Assembly: GCA_030533445.1 (NCBI GenBank)
Contig: CM060072.1
Location: 16,685,267-16,749,266, forward strand
Length of the DNA stretch: 64,000 bases
Reading direction: 5' to 3'
Origin: Cyprinodon diabolis
Lineage: Eukaryota > Chordata > Actinopteri > Cyprinodontiformes > Cyprinodontidae
Shown here: positions 25,996-38,340 of the stretch, piece after piece
Layout: every line of letters begins with the position of its first letter
Numbering within the stretch: the first letter of the stretch is position 1
Program-made: the position numbers and the translations under genes
The notes under the pieces: model-generated
Database searches by the model: none
Seen by the model: only the letters and a program-made list of their open reading frames with translations
What the model was told of the DNA's origin: nothing

Positions 25996-26249
25996 TACAG
26001 GAATTGAAACAATTTTCTTGAAATGATATTTGACCAAATTAATCTATGAATAAATATATACTTATATATACATATATTTATATTATATAAATATATTAAG
26101 TTGGTTTGTTCAGCTTGTAACAAACCGCAAGATATAAATGGCTCTTAATAGGTCCTTACACTACACTCAACAGAACAAGAATGTGTCCTCTGCTCTCTGG
26201 GGATCGACCAATTAATCTAACAATTAAAAAATTATGGTTACACAAAAAT

Positions 26250-26326
26250 ATCTATCTATCTATCTACAGTATCTATCCATCATCTAACCATCCATCCATA
26301 TATTTCTCTATATCTATCTATTAAAA

Positions 26327-26408
<82 letters not shown>

Positions 26409-26440
26409 TATATATGTATATATATATCTATATATATCTC
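26250..26440. repeat. Compound microsatellite (TATC)n-(TC)n-(TA)n
   Basis: Short TATC repeats (26250-26266) and decayed TCCA/TATC text lead into about 15 TC units (26329-26358). About 23 TA units (26359-26405) and interrupted TA/GATA follow. The overlapping open frame here is a product of the repeat and not a gene. Confidence 0.95.
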
Positions 26441-29400
26441 GATAAATCTCCTTTGGTAACATCTAAATCCCCTCCCTGTAATAGTCACAGTCATTTTAAA
26501 TGTGTGCCAGCTGCTTTTATTTTCTAGAATCAATCTTGTTCCGTAACATTTTATTGGAGAAATACAATACACCTCATCATTGGAACATGACTTTGTTCAC
26601 ATAGACAGATTAAAGGGTTAAACAGGCCTGTCTTCCCATCCTGGACAGAATCATGCACCCTGCATTAAGCCATTGTTGCATTAAGGTTTTGTCTGTTTGC
26701 ATGCAGTAAACTCAGTTGCATGTAGTCATATCTTAAGCTTCACTGGAGCATGCCTTAATTAGGCTAGCCTTTCAGTACATTGTCAACAAGTAAGACCATT
26801 TACATCTAATTTGTTTCAGCCTAACATACCATGTGTGCATGGTTTATTTAAACTAAAGAAAACCTGCCTTTGGACTCATTTGGCCTTTTGTTTTCGTAAC
26901 CTTCCAGGCATCCATCAAAGATTTACACGGAAACATCCAGCAGAACTTAAATCTGATAATTAAAAGGGAAGAGCTGAACAGAAGTGTAACCATAAACATT
27001 CCACTCACATACTCCAGTCCTCTCCGTTAAGCCAATGGCCTGCACCTCAGTTTTGGCACCATGACAGACACTTTAGTTAGCAATCGCATTGACTGATTAC
27101 CCAATAAGTGGTCTATAACTCTATTATAACCCCTACGGCCCACTGATGTGCTGATAGTAGCGATTAATGATGATTCTAATTGTATGGCTGTGAGGACGAT
27201 AAGGCATTGTTCACTTCCAGCACTGCTATAATAATGCCCTAATAACTCCGTGGAACAATACAATTTACTGTCCAGCGCACTTTGCAGGGCAAGCCTCACA
27301 CTTTCAAAGATAATCGTTTTTGACAGCCGCACGCATTACCCAAAACTAAAACAAATGGCAGAAGACTGGGCAACAGGGAAAAAGTGCTGAAAGCTGCAGG
27401 AGACACCAAAGCCACAGTCAGCAAAACATCTTCGATCTGTAAAGGGAGTTTTTACTTTAGCTGATGCGAATGATACCGTTAAAAATAGTCAAGAGCTAAA
27501 TGGCGTCAAAGAAAACCTTGATGTCTGAGAGGAACTGCTTTACTTGATGATATTGATTGATTGACTTACACTGGAGAAATTGGGTCCCTAATTAGTGGTT
27601 TCCTTCAACAGATTTGTTTTCTATTTTATTCACTAATTAGAAAAATGTTAAAAACCTCAACACTGCAAATATCTCATCTATGCATAAATGCATTTACATA
27701 GCAATTCAGATGATGCAATATCATGAACAAATTCTATGTAAAAAAAGTTGTATTTACATTAATATACATTCATTTCCTTAATGGTCAGTTATGTTAAAAG
27801 TAGGAGAGCCAACTTTTAATACATGAAGTAGATGATGTGTTCGTGGCTAGTAAAAAACACACATTAACTATAAAAGATGTTTCAGAAGATATCTTGAGAG
27901 ATGCATAGCGCTTAAAATATTTCCCCCCCCCCCAAAAAAAGCATTTTTTTTTTTTATTTGCTGTTCTGCATCACACAAACTTGGCAAAAGGAAGAAATCT
28001 AGATCAACTGCTCAGCGTACAACTGGTAGCTGTTCAGCATTCAGGTGGCAATGAACCACTATGGAGTTTGCTGGGAACCATTCCAATACCATTTGGGCAC
28101 GATGGTCTCTCTGCGGTTCCTAACAAACTCTAGGATGGTTTGTTTGTTTTTGTCCATATGTTGTGATTACTGTGTTCACATCTGAAAGCACTGGTCACAC
28201 TAAAGGAGAAGGTAGCAGACTTTTATATAAATTACCAAACACCTCAAGTGTGGAAACACCTTGATACCACCGGTCAAGGACAATTTCACCAAGAACGGGA
28301 TCAGGGTTCCAGAGCCAGAGAATCATCTTAGTGCCATATCGTTAGAAGAAAACTTCTCTCATGTAAATATAAGCTTTTTCCCCATTATGTAATGAGTATC
28401 AGTATTAAAGCGCTGGATAACACCAATCACAGCAGTGATGTATATTGTAGTGTGTACATGCTTTGTAAGGAAAACCAAAACAAACTGACAACATTAGCCC
28501 TTTGATGAAACAATAAGACCCATCCCTCATTGGAGGTCAGTGGCTCAGCTGTACTGATAACAAACAATAAACATTTTAACCATTTCAAATGAATTGAAAC
28601 TTCATGAGAGTTCATTCTTTTCCAAGATATTGCTCATCTTAGAGTATGACGATAGCACACACCAGGGAATTTTTTTCTGTGAATTACTGAATGTTCAAAC
28701 TACTTTCATCTCACAATCTGTTCTCCATGCATCCAAGTTTACACATCAAAATGTAGGCATGTTTTTTTTATACTTTCATCCATTGCATCTCAAACTGCTA
28801 CAGGACTTCTGGTTTTCTGTTAAATCATTTCAGAGTGCAGAGAGTGCACATCAAAAATAATGAACCTCAATTGGTTTTCAGCTGAGCGAGTTGTGCCTGC
28901 CTGCTAGAGCACTGAACACATGACCACCTGTGGCCCGAAAAAAGGGTTTCAAAGAATATATTCAAAATGATTTTTATTTTTTTATCATTAGGTGGCTGTT
29001 TAAAGCCTGATTTCCTGTCCATGTTTCTATGGAGTAATCTTTCCAATCACCATAGCAACCAACAGGCTTGTCATTTCTGCATTGGCCAATCATGAAGCAA
29101 AATACACCTTATTGTAGAAGCAGTCTTAAAGTTATTTATCTACTGATCAGCATTTCTAAGCTCTGAGTGTTGGATCTAATTAATTAATGTTTAATTAATT
29201 AACTTTAATATACTAATATATTAATGCCACCTGGTGGCAGTGAAGCACAGAGGTGTTTGTTCAGTAAATCTTTTATGTTACAGTACAGAGCTAATGACAC
29301 TTATTATTAAAGCTTTGTGTTTTTATTTGTTATTGTTTTGTCTTACATAAAATAAGCTCAGGATCAGTGTCTTTTAGTTCTCTGGTGCAAACCAAGCAAC

Positions 29401-29658
29401 TCTCAATGCTTGGTTTGCATGTATTATTTTAGCTTTATTTATTTTGTAACACTTTTGTCTTTTAATTTCAGCAATGCAGCTGGTTTAAGATTAGTGATAT
29501 CATCAAATACAATTCCAAGTTTGAACTTTGACTAGGCCGCTTTGAAGTGAATTTGCTCTCCTCTCATCTCGTTGACTTGAGTTTAATATCATGAACTAAT
29601 CGTTAAACATTCCCTCAAGATTTTACCATGTCGTTTTACCATGACATAAAGCATCACA
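26441..29658. other. Intron 1 DNA with a conserved-looking block
   Basis: No gene recognised. About 26800-27480 is repeat-free, compositionally even and CpG-containing compared with its surroundings. A minus-strand open frame of 101 codons (27332-27027) has no recognisable domain. Around 28060-28330, text such as 'tgaaagcactggtcacac' is faintly like a degraded fish hAT MITE. A palindromic CCACCTGGTGG lies at 29227-29237. Confidence 0.4.
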
Positions 29659-29715
29659 GAAGCCCCAGGCCATCACACTACCACCACCATGCTTGACTGT
29701 TAGTTTGATATTCAC
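29659..29715 (-). pseudogene. Tc1 transposase scrap
   Basis: The reverse complement reads 'actaacagtcaagcatggtg' then 'gtggtagtgtgatggcctgg', translating as TVKHGGGSVMAWG. This is the glycine-rich motif between the first and second catalytic aspartates of Tc1 transposases. Nothing recognisable extends far on either side, so it is a short, old remnant. Confidence 0.75.
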
Positions 29716-31776
29716 TGTAGTGAAATCATTGTGATGTGACTGTAAACATGTGAATCAGCATCCTATTTTCCCCAAAAGTTCATAACCCTGAGAAAATGTC
29801 TTGATGTTAGAAAATGTATATATGGCTAAGTACAAAAATCTATTTTTTTCCCCCTTTTTCCTTTTTTTTAAGCCTGTGGAGGATTTTTCCTCCTGTGGAC
29901 ATTTTTCGAGAAAGCCAGGTTTTTATATTCTTTTTCTCCATTAATGAGACCATCTTTTGAAGACTTCATCTTTAATTACTGAGGTTGTTTGTTTGATTTT
30001 GTGTGTTTTTTTTAATCTGAAACAAGAAAATAATACATTTGTAGAACTATTTGTAGTGATCTAAAGTCAATCGGACTGAACCCAATTCGGTAGATATTTC
30101 TTCTGTCAGCCCATTGTAGCAGGTCTTCTTACTCATGCTCACTATTTAGATCAGATTTTTTCATAAACAACCACCTGCTCCGGCCAATCAGACGCCAGAG
30201 TTTTTGATCAGCTCCTTGGCAGTATTCTCACAGCAAAACCACAGCTTGTGTTAGTGTGGACTAATAAAGCACCTGATTCTGCATCACTTGCTTTTCTCTA
30301 CTGTTTTTGTGAATCCAAGCAAGAGGAGAGACCTTCATGATACCTCCTGATCTCAGAACTAACCCCATCACCTGTGCAAACCATGTCCAGTCCACTAGAT
30401 GAGACTATTCTGAGATTTATTTACACCACAAAGCCTGATTATGAGTAAAAACACACAATCCAAAGGCAGGGAGACAGCGTTCCCATTTCCTCTCCCCAGA
30501 TTAGTTCTGATATTTCCTGTCTGCAGTGACAGGCTCAGATAACTGACCCTGAACCTGATATAAAATAAAACAGATTATGTCAGTAAAACCTGGCAAGCTG
30601 ATGTAAACTCCAGAGTAACAGTAGAAAGTTTTGTAGTCATATATACATTTTGAAAACATTTGTAAAAACTGAAAGAGCTGAAAAAGTCACAAATGTTTTC
30701 AATATCAAGTGCAGCACCTTTTCTAATGGATTTATGAATAATAAGTATAAATACAAGCCAGACTGACTAAGGAAGCTGCCAAGCATCTCCAGGTGCAGCA
30801 AAAGCGTCGGTGCATTGGTGGCAAAGCACAACTCAAACTGAGTGAGACGGAGAGGCTGAAGACTCGTGTATAAAAGCATTTATCGATTAGGAAAAGCCCT
30901 TTAATGACCAAAAAAATCTGTACTGCAGTTACTGCTGTATATTACCTCAAAGAATATGATATAAATCATACTAATGTGTTTAATAATCCCTACACACCTT
31001 GCCGTTTTTCTTTTCTGTCTCTAGAACTAGTTAGGTGTGGTGTCAATATTAATTTAAGCATTTTTTGTTTAACTAGAATTAACACAAGCACTTATTGTAG
31101 AGCAAATTTTCAATGAAAAGTAAAATGTGTCATGATAGCTTTTGTAATAACTTGCATGTTCTTTTTAGGACTTACATTTTCCTTTAGAATTGCCATTTAC
31201 CAAATTGTGTTAACATTTGAAGCTGTTTGTGAAGTTTTGCATCAAATCAAGATAATCATCATATGGCATTATATTAAACGATTACACACACTTGTGTTAA
31301 AGTCAAATGTTCAGAATGTTAAAACATCAGCATTGAATTGATTTCCTAAAAATAACTCAATACTGTAGCTCCACAATTTTTAGGTCAAACTTTTGGTACC
31401 TGGTTTAAGGTAACTTTTCTCTTATTTAAGCAATATTACAGACATTATTTCTCATTTAACTGTTATAAGATAAAGTAAATCTCACCCTTTTGCCGTTTAA
31501 TCAGAGACAGCTGGCAGGATCTTAAAGTACAAAGTTGTACAAACTCATGCAAATCAGCTGTTTTATTGTAAATACAGTCAATAAGCAAAGTGATTTTTTA
31601 TGCTTTGGTTTTTAAGTTTTGATACTTTTTATTCAAGTCACATCCAAAAATCCTCCCGGTTTAATAGAGTTATGTAAAGGTCTTTTATTTTCTGTATGTG
31701 GACGGTTCTGGTTCCAACTTTATTTCTTTGCAGGCTATGGTTAATGACTTGACTTTCTCAGAGAGATTCTCTGGAG
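29716..31776. other. Intron-like DNA, no gene recognised
   Basis: AT-rich and T-run-rich sequence with short chance frames (up to about 80 codons). No repeat family or exon recognised. Confidence 0.45.
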
Positions 31777-32330
31777 TTGAGATCCTAGTGGTTCTTATGG
31801 ATATTTCCCAGCAGCAGGCGGTTATGCCATTGCCGAAGGCATGAACCAGCAATGGAATGGATAAAAAAAAAAAAAAAAAGATAATCACCACGTAGGTCCT
31901 GGTGAGACAGCAGTTCTGGTACTTAACCACAATAATGAAGTCAGCAGACATGGTGAATAAAGTTGAGAGGAAGAATGGAGTGTGAGATATCATCCGACTA
32001 ACATTAAAGAGTTGTAGACTTATTTCAAATAGTGAAGTGTAATCTGAAGCATGAAAACAACAAACTTAAACAAAAAAAGCTGTCATTTTTTAAGTTGAGA
32101 CTGGATTTTAAATTAAATATGATTAAGTGTCTTAGTCAGCAATTTGAACTTAGTTTGGGATCCCACTGGTTCTAATAGAAATCCCAATGGAGCCAGCTTT
32201 AAAATTCCCACAGAGCGGAATGGAGAATTAAAGAATGAAAGCTGAGTCCAACTGTGGAACTGGTTCCAGTATTTAACAACCATAATAAGAAAGTCATTTT
32301 TTTCCCCCTTTGTTGTAAACATGCTTTATA
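31777..32330. repeat. Two diverged copies of an unidentified ~180-bp unit
   Basis: 31777-31980 and about 32157-32330 are collinear and clearly related but diverged. 'gatcctagtggttcttatgg' pairs with 'gatcccactggttctaatag'. 'ttctggtacttaaccacaat' pairs with 'ttccagtatttaacaaccat', each followed by 'gaaGTCA'-type text. Each overlaps a minus-strand open frame (102 and 69 codons) sharing a V-V-K-Y phrase. Unit identity unknown. Confidence 0.5.
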
Positions 32331-35300
32331 GTGTATATTCAGAGGACAATTTAAAGCAGGAGAAGAAACTAAGCAAAAATAATTCAAGTGTTCTACATGA
32401 GACAAAATCTCTTTAATTTTTGAATTGTCATACTAAAATAAAATTTTAGTTTTAATATTCCTGTTTCAGGATTTTTTTTTTTGGGTGTGTCTCTGCTGCA
32501 GTGGACACGCCCCCAGCTTCTTAGGGCAGAGAAAACTGACATTTTTTACATTACTTATAAATTAATTTGAAGCCTAATTGTAAATGCTTAGTTTCTGTTT
32601 TTAAATATGAAGTCTGAATGGTTGATTAATTAAACATGTCCCTGTGGTGCAATAATCTAAGAACACACATCTACAGTATTTCTACTTTACAGCTACTATA
32701 ATCCTTGGGAGTGGTCTAGTCTACCATATTAAACATTTGTTATAGCAGACAGTTTGCATTTGCAATTTGGACGTGACCAGTTCAGGCTAAAGTATTATAG
32801 TAAATCCAGTCACACAACCTGACCTAAACCCTAAAAGAGAACCATCTTTGGAGAGTTTATGTGTTTCTTTCAGAAAAAGCAATCACAGCATGGCACAGAA
32901 AAAAATAAGATCCAGATGTGCTGCTTGGTCTGGAAATTTCCACAATAATAATATTAATTAATTAGATCAGAGTTGGACTTTGCAGACATAAAGGGTTGTC
33001 TAAATCTAATAAATGCTTATCTAATGCATGTTTATTTCCATAGATAGAGGTTAGAAGAAGTTTAAAAAGACTTGGATGTTAGTATTCTTAATTTGTAAAA
33101 TAAAATTGAAATGCACATGAATGGGGTTAAAAGCAAACAACTTGCAGCATTTGGCTTTTTCCACTTCTCGCTTTCAAAAATGGAAATATTAACTCAGCAG
33201 TAAAAATACATCACGCAGTGTCAGAACCTGGCCCCCTGACAATACAGGAGCTCTAATCAAAAGTCCCAACACCACCAACCGATTCCCAGTAGCTTTCAAA
33301 CTTTTATAAATGTGCTTATTGCAGGACAAATTTCTTGTCTCCACCTATACATGCTATCACACCGCTGATCCACTTTCCTCACAAAGTGTATCACAAATCA
33401 AATAAATGCAACGCGGTAATGAAATATAACTGCTCTCTGCTTTCTGCAGACTCTTTGTGCATGCACAAAAGCACTGATAGCTTTCCAATAAAGTCTGAAG
33501 GGACGCCCTGACTGGGAAAACTAAATGGGGCTTGGTTGGAAGCTAAATAATGGCCTCTCTCACCAGAGTGGAGGTGTGTGTGTGTTAAGAAAGTGGAGCT
33601 GAGGAGAAAGAAAATAAGTGGCAAATTGGTGGCAAATCAAATCATTGGCCTTTGAGAGACCCCCCCCTCCCACAGGTGCCATCCAATGTTGCCACTCACT
33701 CAGCCAGCTATTCATGCACAGAGCAGCTCGAAAACCCAATGGTCCACAAACAAAGCCTGTCTATGATTAGGGAAAGAAATTAGGTTTTACGAAATGTTAT
33801 TGGTCAATCCTGCTGCCAAATAGCCAGGCAGCTCTCCATTATGACTTTTATAGATGCAGTGTGAGGGTGATAGCTGATGCCAACATAGAGACCATTACTG
33901 GAGGTTGCACGCCTTCTGACTTTATAAATAAACAAACTAGCAACAACCATCAGTAGCAACTCACAGGCCAACAGGCATGTTGAAAAAGGCGGAATGGGAA
34001 TTTACAAAGATTTTCCATGAGCAGAGGCAGAAATGCAAAGGTTTATGTTAGTAGCTGTTCCATAAATGACTTCCAGGAGCATAGGCTCCTGCCAGATACT
34101 CTGTGGTTCCCTGAATTTCTGCTCGTTATTTCAGACCAACACTGGGCTCCTATGTAGTCTGGTAAAATCTGCTGTTTTACTTTCAGGTCTTTCTGAGAAT
34201 GATAAAATTTTTGCAGTTCCCTCCTTTTTTCCCATCACCAACAATTAGTGTCTATTACTGTGGTGCAACCATGAGGTGCAAAATGCAAAAATCTGGCTTG
34301 CAAAACCAAAAATTAAACTAACATAAAAAGCACATGTAAAGGGAAAATGCTGCAAAAGAGAAATACTGCCTTAACAAAACCTATGGAACAGCACAAAGCA
34401 AACAAGCTGCAAATACATAAATGATGCCATCAAACAAACACACAAAACACTGCCAAGGAAAATGCTGCAAGTGGCAAAAGCACCTGCAAGTTGCCTGTCC
34501 AGAAAACTTTTGGAAGGAGGACTCCCCATAGAAGCACTCCCATTATGCAAAACTAATTTGCAGGTTTTATATACTAATAACAAACTACTTGCCAGATTTT
34601 CTCTTTACTATGTGTTAGCTCTATATATTTTATATATTATATATTTTACATACATTGGTATATGCTTCTAGGTCTATGTTATGGTCTTCTGGTTGTAGTA
34701 CATTTTCCCAAAAACTTTCATCGGACTTTACAGGAGTCCTCACTTTTTCTGAGAGGAAGAACCAAACCGCCCTTTGGAGGACACTCAGATGCTTATATCT
34801 AGATAGAGATCTATGGCTTATGACAACAGGAAAAGATTCAAGTGTAGATATGCCACTAAATCCAGGGATTCAGTTTGTGGGTCGGTGCTTCTTAACTGCA
34901 AAAGAAAAACTGTTGTCTAATTGTATGTTTCAAAGTTTTGTGGTTCACAGCTAGTTTTCCTGCAGGCCCTCTGCTGTTAAGGTCTGCACACAAAGAATAA
35001 TTCAGTAGTGTAGTTCTTATCAGACTTATTCCTTTTGATCCTTCTTGATCTTGCTTGATTCTGTCTAGGGATGTGATGTAAGGATGTTTATTTTTTCTTC
35101 CATGAGTGTCCAGTTCTGCATAACTCAGCCTTCTCTCTAAAGTAACTGTTTTTTTTTTTTTTGTCTCATGATATAACATTTAGTTCAAACACCATGACAC
35201 CATGAGGAGGGGCAACAGACAGTTCCATCAGTCACCACCCTCTGTGCCAAAGCTGCAGCTTACAAGCAAGTGCTTTGTGTTTTTAAATTAAACAGTTTGT

Positions 35301-37789
35301 TCAGTTTGATTCGGCACATTAGAGAGATATATTCCCAGATGTGACCCAACAGGCAAGAAATGTGAACACAGCTTCAGAGTTTAATAGAAATACTGCTTGT
35401 TAAGAAGAAATGGGGCAGAAAACAAGGAGAGAGGGCTAATGTTTGGGTAGAGAGTCCTCTCAGATCAGAGGGAAGCGCAGAGACAGGTCAGCACTGTGCT
35501 GCTCGCCTTTATCCCACCAGAGGCTTGCTGATGCTAAATTGCCTGTCTCTTTTTTCCAGCCTCCCCCCAGCCTCCACCTCTCATTCCCTTTCCGCCCCCT
35601 CCTCCTCACTGTTAGAGGCTAACATCTTAATCATAATTGTGTCATGAACCATAAACACTCATATGCTTTGCAGTGGAAGCACCCTCGAGGGGAGCACTGG
35701 TGCTGAATAATAACAATAACTTTGTTTGCAGAACAGTTCAGCTGAACTTCTCAAGGCTTATTTGTGTTCATACACATTGACAAAAAGTGATAAGGTGGAG
35801 TGAGGATGTACAAAACAGCGGTTATAAAATTTCAGGGGTCTTTCAGAAATTGATAACAGTCCCTGTAAAATAGCCTATTTACAACCTTAAAATACACTTT
35901 CTAAAACAAAAAAAAAGACAAAAAAGTCATGCACTGGAAACCAAGTATGAACTTCCATATTTAGCAAATATGTAATGGCTTCAAACAGAATGTGGCTTTT
36001 TGGTTCTTGGAATTAAAAGAGGACCTTAATAACTACAATATGACAAATGGTTGTGTTGGTGCTTTTGTAAAAGCAGAGGAAAAGGAATGACTAAGCACCT
36101 GTGCTATTAAGATCCCTAAAGCAGAGAAAAAAGTAAGAATACAGCTACATTAGAAACCCTTTCTGCACCAAAAATATGAGACCATGGCAATTTTGGATTT
36201 AAGGGAAGGACAAAACAAAACCTGATGAAGAAGCACAGAACAAAGGTCATAATTTAGCTACTACAGATAGCATACCCTGGGATTTGCTCTATAATCTGTC
36301 TTCCGCTGTCCAAAGTTTAAATTAATAACTCTTCTCTTTAAATGTTGCAAACATATTGTTTTAATCGCTGATAATTTTTGCTCCTGAGGCTAATTTCTGT
36401 CTTGATTTCCAGGACAGTAGAAACAATGTTCTGAGTTCAACTGCCTGCTGCGTGTTTTAACGTCCCTTCTTTTAACATGTAGCATTCCTTAGAAGTTAAT
36501 TTATAGAGTCCAAACATGTTACATTACCGTGGTGCCTCATAGTCTCACAAGTAAAATTCATACCATTAAAAGCACGTCTCGTAAAATCAGTGCATGACAG
36601 TATTAAGTATCGAGAGTTAAATCAAAATTACAAATTAAGTAATTAATTAATTAACAAATCTGAATTCTGCAAACATGTATCATTTCAAATTGCAGTCCCT
36701 GTCACTTATATTTTTCTCTGTGCTCAATCATAGGCAATTAAAGCATTTAATAGCCTAAAAACTACCCTAAACCTCCTGAATAATCATTGATTCATTTTTA
36801 TAGACATTGCCCTGATCATTGTATTTGAGTTTAGCTTTCTTTGATAACATCTGGCTACAGTCTCAAACATGAACATAAATAAAGGCTTTTGAGAGTAACA
36901 GGTCCAAACAGCATTGGCAACACCATATTAATAAAACAAACAAAATAATAATATATATATATAATTGGAGAGAAAAAGTGTACAGGTTTCCAGGGTTGAA
37001 AACAAACAGCAGGTAATCTTGCCTGAGTCTTGCCTGTGTTCCTTTGTTGTTGAGTGAAGATTTTATTTAGATTTTATTATATTCAGGCTCAGAAAATATT
37101 TTTCAAAAACAAGTGCATTAGCTTCAGGATACCCAAGAGACTAGCTTCAGCTGCAGAGGGTATTTCTGTCAGAAAGATAGCTCTACTTTGGAAAGCATTG
37201 CAGATCTTTGCCCTTACCATAGGCAATTTCCTCTGAGACTCAAGATTAAGTATGAAAAAAGGACAGACAAACTCTTAACAAGATGCCTGAGCTATTGTTG
37301 AAATTTTTTTCTGCCCAAATAACATCACAGCTATTTAAAAGGAGCTTTAATCTGAAGACATTTTCATCCTCTAAATAATATACAAAGCCTTACAAAGAAA
37401 ACACTTACTGCGAATATTTAAAGACAACACCCTTATACAACCAGATAGATTCTGTACAGCATTCTATGTCTTAATAAAACCCTTAATGCCTGACCTGATT
37501 ACTTGCTAATGCAGATGCAACACTCTGTGATAGACCACTGGAGAAAAAAGAAGCTCTTAATAGCTTGCTGGTGAACCAGAGATATCAGGGGAAAAAAGAC
37601 AAAGACCTTCACAATCTGCATAGAGCTGTATTTTTATACCCTTACCACAATGAAACCTTAGACTGCCTATGAATATGTAAAGAGAAGAAATAAATCTTTG
37701 AGAAGATGCAAACTTATTTGTAGTAAGATTAATGAAAGGTATTGGTACCTTATGAGAGTTTTTGTTGTCCAGCCACAAGAAATTATGAA
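32331..37789. other. Intron 1 DNA, no gene recognised
   Basis: AT-rich overall. Two stretches are more complex and may be conserved non-coding DNA: 33640-33930 and 35450-35720. A segment at 34260-34530 has 'gctgcaaatacataaatgat' and 'caagtggcaaaagcacctgc' type text that may be an old interspersed repeat. Short TA-rich tracts occur at about 34622-34650 and 36951-36965. Confidence 0.4.
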
Positions 37790-38340
37790 TCTATTAATTC
37801 TATAAAGACTCTTTCCGACCAAAAATAACAGGGTGATGCAGTTTTTTCAAACACGGGTCGATCCACAAAAAGTCTGCATTTGGCTCCGTTCCCATTGACA
37901 AAAAAAGCTGGATCTGAGCCCCTGTTGGCAAGCATAGTGGCCATATTCACCCCGCGTCTGGTGACGCCGTGACGCTGGGTTAGGGTTGATGATGGCATCA
38001 GTGCCTCAGATATCCGGAAAGTAAACAATGGGGAGCAACATATAAAGAAGCCAGGGTGTAGTAAGTGTTCTTTAGTCGTTTGTTCTCTGTCCTCTGAATC
38101 CCTAGTACCAGTGCTGCTCCATGTGTATAAAATATAAGCAGAGTTGTTTTGCCTTGTTAGAGTAAACGCGTATGGCGCAATGTATTGATGTCCAAATGTT
38201 TTGCACGTTGAAAGCGATTTTAAACTATACTGCTTTGACGCTTTGACACGGGTCAGTGAATTGTTCCCACTGCCACCAAAAGCCGATCATTCTTGGTTTG
38301 AAACAGGTTTTTCGTCCTGTGGGAAAAGGAGTATTAGGAA
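37790..38340. repeat. Possible decayed hAT-like element
   Basis: This patch is richer in CpG than its surroundings ('ccccgcgtctggtgacgccg', 'acgggtcgatcc'). It starts near 'ctttccgaccaaaaataac' and ends near 'ttcttggtttgaaacagg…gggaaaagg', giving a weak inverted match. The text resembles degraded fish hAT elements, but I cannot define boundaries or a target duplication. Confidence 0.3.

Noticed and set aside
26321..26572. 83-codon minus-strand frame of Tyr/Ile and Arg/Glu repeats
   Set aside because: It is the direct translation of the (TC)n-(TA)n microsatellite.
28060..28330. Possible degraded hAT MITE ('gaaagcactggtcacacta')
   Set aside because: No definable ends or target duplication; based only on vague resemblance.
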